DNA from: an uncultured Clostridia bacterium
GTDB taxonomy: Bacteria; Bacillota; Clostridia; Peptostreptococcales; Anaerovoracaceae
DNA: 64,000 nucleotides
Direction of reading: 5' to 3'
Assembly (NCBI GenBank): GCA_934271235.1
Contig: CAKQQT010000015.1
Coordinates: 11,033 to 75,032, forward strand
Below, piece by piece: positions 8,936-18,179 of this stretch. The position numbers and the translations under genes were made by a program. The notes beneath the pieces are model-generated. The model had not been told where the DNA came from. It was given only the letters and a program-made list of their open reading frames with translations, and did no database searches. Position 1 is the stretch's first letter; each line of letters opens with the position of its first letter.

Positions 8936-9691
8936 ATGAGCGATATCATTACAGTCAAGGACATGTGTCTGTGGTACGGCAGTGCGCAGGCGCTCAAAAA
9001 TATCAATATTGACATTCCGGAAAAGAGCATTACCGCGCTGATCGGACCGTCCGGCTGCGGCAAGTCGACGTTTTTGAAGACCCTGAACCGCATGAACGAT
9101 CTGATTCCGGGCGTGAAGATCACCGGCGATATCCGCTATAAGGGACGTGAGATCTTCGATCCGACGGTAGATGTCAACGAACTGCGTAAAGAAATCGGCA
9201 TGGTGTTCCAGAAACCGAATCCGTTCCCGATGAGTGTTTACGACAACATCGCTTACGGTCCGCGGACGCACGGCATCAAGGCCAAGGCGAAGCTGGACGA
9301 CATCGTGGAACGTTCGCTGCGTGACGCGGCGATCTGGGATGAGGTCAAGGACCGGCTCAAAAAATCGGCGCTGGGACTTTCCGGCGGACAGCAGCAGCGG
9401 CTTTGCATCGCGCGGGCACTGGCTGTGCAGCCGGAGGTGCTTTTGATGGATGAACCGACCAGCGCGCTGGACCCGATTTCCACTTCCAAGATAGAAGAGC
9501 TTGCAATTCAGCTCAAAGACAGGTACACTATAGTTATCGTAACCCACAACATGCAGCAGGCCGTGCGTATCTCGGATCAGACTGCTTTCTTCCTGCTCGG
9601 CGAGCTGGTCGAATACGGCGATACCGAAAAAATGTTCTCGCAGCCGCGGGAAAAACGTACCGAAGATTACATCACAGGGAGGTTTGGTTGA
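8936..9691 (+). CDS. pstB: Phosphate ABC transporter ATP-binding protein PstB
   Basis: 251-residue ATPase energising PstCA. Walker [10 protein letters not shown], signature LSGGQQQR, Walker [13 protein letters not shown] and the switch His in IVTHNMQQA are all present. The ATG at 8936 is chosen over the GTG at 8924, which sits inside the end of pstA; AGAGAGG is 11-12 nt upstream. Confidence 0.95.
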   Translation: MSDIITVKDMCLWYGSAQALKNINIDIPEKSITALIGPSGCGKSTFLKTLNRMNDLIPGVKITGDIRYKGREIFDPTVDVNELRKEIGMVFQKPNPFPMSVYDNIAYGPRTHGIKAKAKLDDIVERSLRDAAIWDEVKDRLKKSALGLSGGQQQRLCIARALAVQPEVLLMDEPTSALDPISTSKIEELAIQLKDRYTIVIVTHNMQQAVRISDQTAFFLLGELVEYGDTEKMFSQPREKRTEDYITGRFG

Positions 9692-9692
9692 T

Positions 9693-10343
9693 ATGAGAAG
9701 CAGATTTGATGAAGAACTGCAGCTTTTGAATAAGAAGCTGATTGAAATGGGCGCGCAGTGTGAAGAAGTCATCGGGCTGGCCGCGCAGGCGCTGATGGAC
9801 GGCAGCGCGGAGACCGCGAAGACCGTCAAACCGCTGGATGCGGAGATCGACCGCATGGAGCGGGACATTGAGAGCCTGTGTCTGAAGCTGCTTTTGCAGC
9901 AGCAGCCGGTGGCGCGCGATCTGCGGCAGATCTCGGCCGCGCTGAAGATGATCACGGACATGGAACGGATCGGCGATCAGGCGGAGGATATCAGTGAGAT
10001 CATCACGTTCTTAAAGGGACGTTCCGGGCAGGAGTGCGGGGACATCAACGAGATGGCGAAAGCGACCATCAAGATGGTGACCGAGAGCGTGGACGCCTTT
10101 GTACACAAGGATACCGAGCTTGCGGAAAGCGTCATTGCTTATGACGATGTGGTGGACGAATTCTTTGAAAAAGTAAAAAGCGATCTGATCGGTATGATCG
10201 CCAAAAATCCGCAGGACGGAGAGTATGCGCTGGATCTTTTGATGATCGCGAAATATTTTGAGCGGATCGGCGACCATGCGGTCAATATCGCGGAATGGGT
10301 CGTTTTCGCCATGACAGGGATCCACAAGGAGGAAGAGCAATGA
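9693..10343 (+). CDS. phoU: Phosphate signalling complex protein PhoU
   Basis: 216 residues, all-helical, with the two repeated PhoU helical bundles. Typical motifs are DRMERDIESLCLKLLL, RDLRQISAALKMITDMERIGDQAEDI and AKYFERIGDHAVNIAEW. It couples Pst transport status to the histidine kinase and restrains uptake. The start follows the pstB stop by one base with AGGGAGG upstream, and its stop overlaps the next ATG (ATGA). Confidence 0.95.
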   Translation: MRSRFDEELQLLNKKLIEMGAQCEEVIGLAAQALMDGSAETAKTVKPLDAEIDRMERDIESLCLKLLLQQQPVARDLRQISAALKMITDMERIGDQAEDISEIITFLKGRSGQECGDINEMAKATIKMVTESVDAFVHKDTELAESVIAYDDVVDEFFEKVKSDLIGMIAKNPQDGEYALDLLMIAKYFERIGDHAVNIAEWVVFAMTGIHKEEEQ

Positions 10344-11017
10344 AAATATGGTGCGTAGAGGATGACAGCAGTATTCGGGATATCGAGATCTATACGCTGA
10401 ATTCCACGGGATTTGAGGCCAGAGGCTTTGCGGACGGCGCAGAGTTCCGCAAGGCGCTGGAAACGGAAACGCCGGACCTGGTGATCTTGGATGTGATGCT
10501 GCCGGGTGAAAGCGGCGTAGACCTGCTCAAATTCCTGCGCAAGGCACCGGCGACCGCGGAGATCCCAATCATCATGGCGACTGCAAAGGGCATGGAATAT
10601 GATAAGATCCAGAGCCTGGATCTGGGCGCGGACGATTATCTGGTCAAGCCGTTCGGGATGATGGAAATGGTATCCCGCATCAAGGCCATTATGCGGCGTT
10701 ATAAACCGACGCAGGTGCAGCATCTGCTCAAGGCCGGCGGGCTGGTCATCAATCTGGACGAATATACAGTCACGGCGGACGGCGCGCGCATCACACTGAC
10801 ATTGAAAGAATATGAACTTTTGAAACTGTTTATGTCTCATCCGGGCACGGCTTTTACCAGAGATCAGCTGTTCAACGAGATCTGGGGCATTGACTATATG
10901 GGCGAGACCCGCACGGTGGACGTGCATATCCGGACGCTGCGGCAAAAGCTGGGCGCTTACGGAGCATTGATCGAAACGGTGCGCGGGATCGGTTACCGTC
11001 TGGAGGTACAGGCATGA
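10340..11017 (+). CDS. phoB: OmpR-family response regulator, PhoB/PhoP type
   Basis: 225-residue regulator. The receiver domain (1-120) has the acidic pocket VEDD, phospho-acceptor Asp in VILDVMLPG and the conserved Lys in LVKPFGM. A winged-helix DNA-binding domain (130-225) ends ETVRGIGYRLEV. It overlaps phoU and the kinase gene by ATGA junctions, so it is translationally coupled in the pst operon. It probably binds the repeats upstream of pstS. Confidence 0.9.
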   Translation: MKIWCVEDDSSIRDIEIYTLNSTGFEARGFADGAEFRKALETETPDLVILDVMLPGESGVDLLKFLRKAPATAEIPIIMATAKGMEYDKIQSLDLGADDYLVKPFGMMEMVSRIKAIMRRYKPTQVQHLLKAGGLVINLDEYTVTADGARITLTLKEYELLKLFMSHPGTAFTRDQLFNEIWGIDYMGETRTVDVHIRTLRQKLGAYGALIETVRGIGYRLEVQA

Positions 11018-12681
11018 GAAAAAAGATATTTCAAGCGATGATGGCTGCGGCCGGCGCGGTGCTGCTTGCCAGTCTGATCATCATTTTGGGCTGTTTATAT
11101 GATTATTTCGGCGGTCTGCAGGAAAAACAGATGCAGGACGAACTTACGCTGGCTTCGGCGGCGATCGAGGAAAGCGGACAAGCTTATCTGGACGATCTCG
11201 ATCTGGAAGCCAAGACGTTCCGACTGACCTGGATCGATCCGCAGGGCAATGTTTTGTATGATACGAAAGCGGACGGCAGCAGCATGGAAAACCACGCGGA
11301 TCGTGAAGAATTCCAGCAGGCGATCAAAAACGGCTTTGGCGAAAGTTCGCGCTATTCTTCGACGCTGATGGAAAAGACCTTGTATCGAGCGCAGAAGCTT
11401 GCGGATGGCAGTGTTCTGCGTATCTCGGTCAGCCGGGCGACCTCCGGCGTACTGGTGCTGGGGATGCTGCAGCCGATCCTGTTAGTGCTGATCGTGGCGT
11501 TGATTCTGTCGGCACTGCTTTCCAAACGCATTGCCAAATGGGTGGTCGCGCCGCTGGAAAATCTGGATCTGGAGCATCCGCTCGAAAATGATACTTATGA
11601 GGAACTGGCGCCGCTTCTTGGCAGGATCAATCAGCAGCGGCGCCAGATCGACCTGCAGCTTGCCAAGCTGCAGCGTAAAAACGATGAGTTCGCGCAGGTG
11701 ACCGGCAGCATGAAAGAGGGGCTGATCCTGCTCAATGAAAAGAGTCAGGTCCTCAGCATCAACCCGATGGCGCAGCGGCTGTTTGAGACCGATGACAGCT
11801 GCGTGGGCGAGGATTTCCTGACTGTCGAGCGCAGCGCGGAAGTCAACACGGCGATCCGGACCGCGCTGCAAAGCGGTTACTGCGAGCTGCAGATGCAGCG
11901 CCGGGAACGGACCTATCAGCTGGATATCAGCGCGATCAGTTCGAGCGGCGCGGTCATCGGCGCAGTTATTTTAGCGTTCGATGTAACCGAAACGATGCAT
12001 GCCGAACAGAGCCGCCGGGAATTTACGGCGAATGTTTCGCATGAGCTGAAGACGCCGCTGCAGTCGATCATGGGCAGCGCGGAGCTGATCGAAAACGGTC
12101 TGGTAGCGGAGCAGGATCTGCCGCGCTTCGTGGGCCATATCCGTACGGAAGCCGCGCGGCTGGTAAGCCTGATCGAGGATATCATCCGTCTTTCGCAGCT
12201 GGACGAGGGCGGCGAGCTGCCGTTTGAGGTCTGCGATCTTTCGGAGATCGCGCAGGAAACGACCGATTCGCTTCTGGACACGGCGGATAAAAAGCAGGTA
12301 ACGCTGGAATTTGAGGGCGAGCCGTTGCCGCTGTGCAGTGTCAAGCGGCTGCTGGCAGAGATCTGCTACAACCTCTGCGACAATGCGATCAAGTATAATC
12401 GGGAGGGCGGCCGCGTCACGGTATCCACCGGCCGCGCAGGTGAGGAAGCGGTGCTGACGGTCAAGGATACGGGCATCGGGATCCCGCCGCAGCATCAGGA
12501 CCGCGTCTTTGAACGTTTTTACCGGGTGGACAAGAGCCATTCCAAGGAGTCGGGCGGTACCGGCCTGGGACTTTCGATCGTCAAGCATGCAGTACAGGAT
12601 CTGGGCGGACGTATCACACTGGACAGCACGCCGGGCGAGGGTACGGAGATCCGTGTTTTCCTGCCGCTGAAAGCAAATTGA
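11014..12681 (+). CDS. phoR: PhoR-type sensor histidine kinase
   Basis: 555-residue membrane kinase. A first membrane helix (9-32), an extracellular sensor loop and a second helix (about 150-170) are followed by a HAMP-like linker, a PAS domain (about 225-330), and HisKA with phospho-His343 in NVSHELKTPL. The ATPase domain has the N box (NLCDNAIKY), DTGIGIP and GTGLGLSIV. It signals phosphate limitation to the adjacent regulator, probably through PhoU. Its stop is followed by the terminator at 12789. Confidence 0.9.
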   Translation: MRKKIFQAMMAAAGAVLLASLIIILGCLYDYFGGLQEKQMQDELTLASAAIEESGQAYLDDLDLEAKTFRLTWIDPQGNVLYDTKADGSSMENHADREEFQQAIKNGFGESSRYSSTLMEKTLYRAQKLADGSVLRISVSRATSGVLVLGMLQPILLVLIVALILSALLSKRIAKWVVAPLENLDLEHPLENDTYEELAPLLGRINQQRRQIDLQLAKLQRKNDEFAQVTGSMKEGLILLNEKSQVLSINPMAQRLFETDDSCVGEDFLTVERSAEVNTAIRTALQSGYCELQMQRRERTYQLDISAISSSGAVIGAVILAFDVTETMHAEQSRREFTANVSHELKTPLQSIMGSAELIENGLVAEQDLPRFVGHIRTEAARLVSLIEDIIRLSQLDEGGELPFEVCDLSEIAQETTDSLLDTADKKQVTLEFEGEPLPLCSVKRLLAEICYNLCDNAIKYNREGGRVTVSTGRAGEEAVLTVKDTGIGIPPQHQDRVFERFYRVDKSHSKESGGTGLGLSIVKHAVQDLGGRITLDSTPGEGTEIRVFLPLKAN

Positions 12682-12788
12682 GGCACGAGACGATCCGGAA
12701 TAGAAAGCGACCGAGTCGAGCCGACCGTGTAACCGGAGCAGTGACTTGGAACGGGCAGATCGGCGAATAGGAAAACGGTGAAACAAGA

Positions 12789-12826
12789 AAAACGAGGGAA
12801 AACCATTGAATTTTCTCTCGTTTTTT
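12789..12826 (+). terminator. Terminator of the pst-pho operon
   Basis: AAAACGAGGGAAAA, loop CCATTGAA, TTTTCTCTCGTTTTTT: a stable hairpin ending in six T. A promoter is embedded in its right arm. Confidence 0.75.
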
Positions 12827-12834
12827 AGTATAAT
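12806..12834 (+). promoter_or_regulatory. Promoter embedded in the terminator
   Basis: TTGAAT (12806-12811), 17-nt spacer, TATAAT (12829-12834). The -35 lies in the terminator loop and the -10 just after its T-run. It would drive the truncated membrane-protein gene that follows. Confidence 0.5.
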
Positions 12835-12959
12835 TAAGTTTCGGGCGGACGGCATAGAACGCATAGGCGGACGATGCTGTTCGGCTGTTTTCTTTTTTTA
12901 TGGTTTCGGAAAAATCATTTCGACATTTCCGATGATGATCTATTTCGAATGACATGTGA

Positions 12960-13418
12960 GGGAGGCTGATCAATCTCCTGCAGGTGCCGATCGGCATGAT
13001 CTTTGGCTATTATACGACGTTCAGCAACGATCTTTTTTCCTTGCTGCCGGATACGCAAAATCTTGTGCTCCGCTTCGGGATGATGACCCTGAGTGCGTTT
13101 CTGATCGCGTTCGGCATTTTCCTGTATCTCCCGGCAGATCTGCCGCCGCTCGCAGGTGAGGGCGCGATGCAGACGCTGGCGCAGGTGAGCGGGATCGAGA
13201 TCGCGAAAGTCAAGATTGCTTTCGATTGCAGTATGGTAGGCATTTCGGCGCTGGTCTGCGTATGGATGCTGCACAGTCTGGGAAGCGTCGGCTTGGGAAA
13301 CGTGATCGCCGCCGTACTGGTTGGCTTTTTCCTGGGGCTGCTGACGCGGAAGCTCGGCGCGCAGCGCGACCGGCTGTACGGGGTTACGGCAGAGCCTGCG
13401 GATGAGGGATACGAGTAA
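12960..13418 (+). pseudogene. 5'-truncated YczE/YitT-type membrane protein
   Basis: An open frame encodes the C-terminal two-thirds of a YczE/YyaS-like membrane protein with about four hydrophobic segments (FGMMTLSAFLIAFGIFLYL, GNVIAAVLVGFFLGLLT). The family usually has about 200 residues; here only 144 remain from the first possible start (GTG 12984). A TGA at 12957 blocks extension, and no ATG is well placed behind the AGGGAGG at 12959-12965. Most likely a gene that lost its 5' end; a short functional form is not excluded. Confidence 0.6.
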
Positions 13419-13424
13419 GGCAGA

Positions 13425-14333
13425 TCAAAGTTTTTCAATCTCCTCGAGCGGCAGCGCGGTAAGTTCTTGAATAACAGAAAGATCCATATTCTTTTTTTTC
13501 ATCGCTTTGGCGATCTCGCGCTTTTCTTTCGCTGCGCCCTCGGCAAGGCCTTCGCTACGGCCCTGTTCCAGGCCCTTGCGCTCGCGTTCTTTCAGCATGT
13601 ACTCAAATGTCATGTACTTTCGTCTCCATTCGTCGGTATTGAACTTCTTGACGCGCGCGTCGATCCTGCGCGTCAGCGGCGAAACCTGACTCTGCCGGGG
13701 ATCATTTAAGTACCCGTAGAGCGGTTTCAGTTCCTCCGGCACTTTCTCCGGAGAACACGCTGCGTTCAAGACTATTTTATACGAAAAATCGTCCAGCGGC
13801 AAGTTCTTTTCAGCGTCCCAGGATCGGAAAAAATATACCGGCTCGTCTTTTTTGAAGTAATCGAACGTGCAGATGAAGATCACATAGCATTTTTTTAGCT
13901 TTATATAATCGGCGCCTTCTTCCAGACAGTCCAGATCCATGTTGGACTGATAGTAGCGGGCACGTTTGCCGAGAGCAAGATTAGAAGTGGTCTGCATTTC
14001 CACTTCGGCCCACATATTTTCAGATCTGATGTACGCATCGAAGCGCACGCCATGCATATCTTTGACAAATTTCAGGGTTTTTTGCGTTTCAACAGTTAGC
14101 GCGCGTGCATCTTCACCCTCATCGAGCGGCTCGTCGATCAAAGGATTCGGCGATTTCATAAGCTTGATCTCACCAAATTCCTCTCCGGGCAGGGCGAGGG
14201 TTAAAAGCGCGCGGCAAAGCTCCGGGTCACGCATGACCAGAGAAAAGATAAAATCGTCCGTAAAGGGGCGAAAGTCCGGGTCAAGCGCTGTGTCGACAGC
14301 CGGAAATGTGTTTGCATCGTATTTTTCTTGCAT
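13425..14333 (-). CDS. PD-(D/E)XK nuclease family transposase-like protein (Rpn type)
   Basis: 302 residues. The N-terminal region (DPDFRPFTDDFIFSLVM) and the catalytic segment GVRFDAYIRSENMWAEVEMQ (Asp, then ExQ) match the Rpn/PF12784-like PD-(D/E)XK group, implicated in recA-independent DNA mobilisation. The C-terminus is a charged, coiled-coil-like tail with EGLAEGAAKEKREIAKAMK, a common family ending. The ATG at 14333 is chosen because AGAAAGGA precedes it. It is transcribed alone, convergent with the truncated gene to its left. A decayed relative lies at 51974. Confidence 0.82.
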   Translation of the reverse strand: MQEKYDANTFPAVDTALDPDFRPFTDDFIFSLVMRDPELCRALLTLALPGEEFGEIKLMKSPNPLIDEPLDEGEDARALTVETQKTLKFVKDMHGVRFDAYIRSENMWAEVEMQTTSNLALGKRARYYQSNMDLDCLEEGADYIKLKKCYVIFICTFDYFKKDEPVYFFRSWDAEKNLPLDDFSYKIVLNAACSPEKVPEELKPLYGYLNDPRQSQVSPLTRRIDARVKKFNTDEWRRKYMTFEYMLKERERKGLEQGRSEGLAEGAAKEKREIAKAMKKKNMDLSVIQELTALPLEEIEKL

Positions 14334-14466
14334 AAAAAATTCCTTTCTGAATACTTCAGGTACATGGCCGCGGCGCATATGGGTAAATACAGAATCTGTA
14401 AAATTATTTTAAAGCAAACAGGAAAAAAATGCAAGGAAAAATATAGAAGATACAAAAAAGAAAATT

Positions 14467-14483
14467 TCGTCATTTTTCGACAA
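14467..14483 (-). promoter_or_regulatory. Tandem Spo0A-like boxes in the divergent gap
   Basis: TTCGTCA (14467) and TTCGACA (14477) lie exactly 10 bp apart. On the minus strand the second reads TTTTGTCGAAAAATG, an excellent match to the Spo0A box. They lie between the divergent Rpn nuclease gene and the endonuclease gene at 14620. Regulation is inferred. Confidence 0.45.
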
Positions 14484-14619
14484 AAGGTGGAAGCAAAAAT
14501 GAAAGGCAGCCAGCCGGTCATACAGGAAAAGTTTCGCCCAGACGATGCACAGAACGCAAAAATAGTATATAATAAGGATACAAGCAATACATAAGAGGCA
14601 GAAAAGGGGATTTGAGAGA

Positions 14620-15360
14620 ATGATAAAAAGGACGGGATACCGGAATCGGAACCGAGGCGGCAGCATGGGCAGAAGCCTGCGCAGGATCAAGAAGCTGGCA
14701 GTAGCGGCAGCGGTGCTGCTGTGTGTGGCGGCAGGTCTGCTGGGATTGGATACGGATGGTGATCGAACGCAGACTGCGGTTGAAATTCCGGCGTACAGCG
14801 GCGAGGCTGTCATCGAACTGGCGGGAAATCAGCCCGGTTTTACAAAGGATGAACTGACAACGGAAGCGTTTGAAACTTACAGCGGTCTGGACCGGCTGGG
14901 GCGATGCGGTACTGCTTATGCGAATGTCTGCCGGGAGCTGATGCCGACAGAGGAGCGTGAAAGCATCGGCATGATCCGGCCGAGCGGCTGGCAGGTCGCG
15001 CGGTATGACGATCTGATCACAAGCAAGTATCTGTACAACCGCTGTCATCTGATCGCGTACAGTCTGACCGGCGAAAACGCGAACGAGCGCAATCTGATCA
15101 CCGGCACGCGGTATATGAACGAGAATATGATCCCCTACGAGGTGGAAGCCGCGAATTATGTGCGGCGGACGGACGGTCATGTGCTGTATCGCGTGACGCC
15201 GATCTTTGAGGGAAAAAATCTGCTGGCGAGCGGTGTGGAGATGGAGGCCATGTCGGTGGAAGACGCGGGAGAAAGCGTGTCGTTCCATGTCTTCGTCTAC
15301 AATGTGCAGCCGGGTGTGGAGATCGACTACGCGACCGGCAACAATCAGCGCGCAGGGTGA
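14620..15360 (+). CDS. Membrane-anchored DNA/RNA non-specific endonuclease (EndA/NucA-like)
   Basis: 246 residues. A basic N-terminus and one hydrophobic segment (about 27-45) indicate a signal anchor or secretion. The catalytic region matches the beta-beta-alpha-metal non-specific endonuclease family: LYNRCHLIAYSLTG carries the general-base His and ANERNLITGTRYMNE the metal-binding Asn. The family functions in nutrient scavenging, DNA uptake or defence. A possible -10 (TATAAT 14568-14573) and Spo0A-like boxes lie upstream. The aminopeptidase gene follows 54 nt downstream. Confidence 0.85.
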   Translation: MIKRTGYRNRNRGGSMGRSLRRIKKLAVAAAVLLCVAAGLLGLDTDGDRTQTAVEIPAYSGEAVIELAGNQPGFTKDELTTEAFETYSGLDRLGRCGTAYANVCRELMPTEERESIGMIRPSGWQVARYDDLITSKYLYNRCHLIAYSLTGENANERNLITGTRYMNENMIPYEVEAANYVRRTDGHVLYRVTPIFEGKNLLASGVEMEAMSVEDAGESVSFHVFVYNVQPGVEIDYATGNNQRAG

Positions 15361-15414
15361 CGACAATGGCAGAGAACGTGGAGAATCGATAACGATAGAA
15401 AAGAGGCAGAGAAA

Positions 15415-17367
15415 ATGAGGGAACAGCTTACAGCTTTAAGAGAAGCGATGCGAGAAAACGGGATCGGAGCTTGGATCGTGCCGACTACGGATTTTCATGG
15501 GTCGGAGTATGTGAATGATCACTTTAAGTGCCGGGAATATCTTTCCGGATTTACCGGGTCGGCGGGGACACTGGCGGTCACACAGGACGCGGCGGCACTG
15601 TGGACGGACGGCAGATATTTTTTGCAGGCGGAAGCGCAGCTCGCAGGCAGCGGGATCGAGCTTATGCGCGAGAGAACAACCGGCGTGCCGACGCTGAGCG
15701 AGTGGCTTCAAAGCCATTTGCCGCAGGCTGACGCCGCGCCGCAGAACGGGCCGAGCGGCGGCGCGGCTGCTGCGGGGCAAGGAGAAACCGGGCACGCCGC
15801 AAGGACGGTCGGTTTCGATGGGCGCATCGTGGATCTGAAGCTGGGCAGGGAGCTGGCGGAACTTTTTCCGCTGCGCTGGGATCTGGATCTGAGCGGCCTG
15901 GTATGGACACAGCGGCCGCAGCTTACGGCATCAAGGCTTTCCGCGCTGCCGCAGGAGGTGACCGGCGAATCCGCAGCGTCGAAACTGGGGCGGATCCGCC
16001 GGGCGATGCAGGAGCAGGGCGCGGACTATCATTTGATCACGTCGCTGGAGGAGATCGCATGGATCTGGAATCTGCGCGCGGGGGACGTTGCGCATACGCC
16101 GGTTTTCTATGCGTTCCTGCTGCTGACGCCGCAGGAGACGCGGGTTTATCTTTTGAACGAGTCCAAAGAGGCGGCGGAGCTGTTCCACGCGGCTTTGCGG
16201 GAGAGTGGGGAGCATGCAGACAGCGCGGCTGGAAAGGAATGCGAGGAAAGTCTGCGTATCCTTCCGTATTTTTCTATTTTTGAAGATCTGAAAGAACTGC
16301 CGCCGGGCCGGCTGCTTCTGGATGAGAGCCGTGTCAGCTACGGGATGGCGTCGTCGATCGCAAAGGAGATCGAGAAGCTGGCGGGACCGGACCCGGCCAT
16401 GCGGATGAAAGCGATCAAGAATGAGACGGAGATCGCCGCCACGCGCCGGGCCCACGTGCAGGATGGCGCGGCGATGGTACGGTTTTTGTACTGGCTGAAG
16501 CAGCGCCTGCAGGCAGCACAGGCGGACAGCGAGGCAAACGGACCGCAGGCTGGCGCTGGATGCGTACCGTTGACAGAGGACGAAGACGCAGACGGCGCAC
16601 CGCTGACGGAAATATCGGCGGCGGCGCGGCTGGAGCGGGAACGCCGCCGCGCGGGCGCATATGATCTGAGCTTTGACACGATCGCCGGCTATGGTCCGCA
16701 TGGGGCGATCGTGCATTATGAATCCACGCCGGAAACGGATGTGCCGCTCGCGCCGGAGGGATTCCTGCTGGTGGACTCGGGCGGGCAGTATCCGGATGGG
16801 ACAACGGATATTACAAGAACGATCGCGCTGGGACCGCTGACGGAAAAGATGAAGCATTGTTACACTGCAGTGCTCAGAAGTCATATCGCCTTGGCGACCG
16901 CAGTGTTTGATGAGACCACAATGGGGGCGGATCTGGATCAGATGACGCGCGGGCTGCTGCAGGCGCAGGGCCTGGACTATCTGCATGGAACAGGCCATGG
17001 GGTCGGCCACATGCTGAGCGTGCATGAGGGGCCGAACACCATCAGCCCGCGCGGCAAGGATTCGCATATCCTGCCGGGGATGATCACCAGCAATGAGCCG
17101 GGGGTCTATCTGACCGGAGAATTCGGGATCCGTCTGGAAAACGAGATCTTATGCCGGGAACAGGCGGCAGATGCGGACGGCAGGCGCTTTTTCTTTGAAA
17201 CGATCACGTTCTGCCCGTTCGAGCGGGAGGCGATCCTGACCGAGGAACTGACGGACGCGGAGCGCTGCTGGCTGAACGATTATCATCGGCAGGTCTGCGA
17301 GACATTGGCCCCGCTTTTGGAAACGGAAGTCCGGAACTGGCTGGCAGCGCAGACCGCACCGCTGTAA
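15415..17367 (+). CDS. Aminopeptidase P family (M24B) Xaa-Pro aminopeptidase
   Basis: 650-residue cytoplasmic peptidase that removes an N-terminal residue preceding proline. Two creatinase-like N-terminal domains precede the pita-bread catalytic domain. Metal ligands are seen in VDSGGQYPDGTTDITR (two Asp), GTGHGVGH (His), SNEPGVY (Glu) and IRLENEILC (Glu). Two low-complexity insertions are not typical: Ala/Gly/Gln-rich near residue 105-125 and an acidic one near 365-390. The ATG is preceded by AAAGAGG. Confidence 0.9.
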   Translation: MREQLTALREAMRENGIGAWIVPTTDFHGSEYVNDHFKCREYLSGFTGSAGTLAVTQDAAALWTDGRYFLQAEAQLAGSGIELMRERTTGVPTLSEWLQSHLPQADAAPQNGPSGGAAAAGQGETGHAARTVGFDGRIVDLKLGRELAELFPLRWDLDLSGLVWTQRPQLTASRLSALPQEVTGESAASKLGRIRRAMQEQGADYHLITSLEEIAWIWNLRAGDVAHTPVFYAFLLLTPQETRVYLLNESKEAAELFHAALRESGEHADSAAGKECEESLRILPYFSIFEDLKELPPGRLLLDESRVSYGMASSIAKEIEKLAGPDPAMRMKAIKNETEIAATRRAHVQDGAAMVRFLYWLKQRLQAAQADSEANGPQAGAGCVPLTEDEDADGAPLTEISAAARLERERRRAGAYDLSFDTIAGYGPHGAIVHYESTPETDVPLAPEGFLLVDSGGQYPDGTTDITRTIALGPLTEKMKHCYTAVLRSHIALATAVFDETTMGADLDQMTRGLLQAQGLDYLHGTGHGVGHMLSVHEGPNTISPRGKDSHILPGMITSNEPGVYLTGEFGIRLENEILCREQAADADGRRFFFETITFCPFEREAILTEELTDAERCWLNDYHRQVCETLAPLLETEVRNWLAAQTAPL

Positions 17368-17374
17368 CGTCAAA

Positions 17375-17428
17375 TTAAGAATTCTTTAAGAAAAATCTGG
17401 CTTGTTTTTTCGGCGCAGGCGGTATGAT
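17375..17428 (+). promoter_or_regulatory. TTAAGA repeat box and promoter of the second two-component operon
   Basis: TTAAGA at 17375 and again at 17386, exactly 11 bp apart, upstream of a poor -35 (near 17402) and TATGAT (17423-17428). The spacing is that of OmpR-family tandem sites. The same repeat precedes the YfhO operon, suggesting autoregulation by the regulator at 17466. Confidence 0.6.
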
Positions 17429-17465
17429 AGCAGCAGTGAAACGGACAGAAGGGGGAGGACTGCAT

Positions 17466-18179
17466 ATGAAAGGTACGATATTGATCGTGGATGACAATCG
17501 GGAGATCGTCGATTCGCTCGGCAAACTGCTGGCGATCGAGGGCTACGAGATCCTGACGGCTTATGACGGCATGGAGGCCCTTGACGTGCTCGAACGCAGT
17601 CAGCCGGATCTGATCCTGCTGGACGTGATGATGCCGCGGCTGAACGGACTTTCGGCTCTGATGAAGATCCGAGAGAACCACAACATCCCGGCGATCATCC
17701 TTTCCGCCAAAACCGAAGAAAGCGACAAAGTATCCGGGCTGATGCTCGGCGCAGATGACTATATCGAAAAACCGTACAATCCGGCGGAACTTCTGGCGCG
17801 TGTACAGGCACAGCTGCGGCGTTATAAGGCCTACGGCGGCAGCAGACCGGTGCAGGAACACAATCCGGACGAGATCCGAAACGGCGGGCTGACGCTGGAT
17901 ATCCGTCAAAAGCTGCTGTTTGCGGATGGCGAGGCCGTGCGGCTGACCGCGACGGAGTACAAGATTACGGAGCTTTTGATGCGGCACATCGGGCAGGTTT
18001 TTTCGGCAGAGCAGATCTACGAAAACGTATGGAATGAGAACGCGGATTTTTCGGTGGAGAATACGGTCATGGTGCATATCCGGCACATTCGGGAAAAGAT
18101 CGAGATCGATCCGAAAAATCCAAGATATGTAAAGGTGGTATGGGGCATTGGGTACAAAATGGAAAAACATCAAAAGTAG
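17466..18179 (+). CDS. OmpR-family response regulator
   Basis: 237 residues. The receiver domain has VDDN, phospho-acceptor Asp in LILLDVMMPR and Lys in YIEKPYNP. The winged-helix domain ends YVKVVWGIGYKME. The ATG at 17466 has GGGGGAGG upstream. It overlaps its kinase gene by 32 nt. It probably recognises TTAAGA-N5-TTAAGA boxes before its own gene and before 19567. Confidence 0.9.
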   Translation: MKGTILIVDDNREIVDSLGKLLAIEGYEILTAYDGMEALDVLERSQPDLILLDVMMPRLNGLSALMKIRENHNIPAIILSAKTEESDKVSGLMLGADDYIEKPYNPAELLARVQAQLRRYKAYGGSRPVQEHNPDEIRNGGLTLDIRQKLLFADGEAVRLTATEYKITELLMRHIGQVFSAEQIYENVWNENADFSVENTVMVHIRHIREKIEIDPKNPRYVKVVWGIGYKMEKHQK

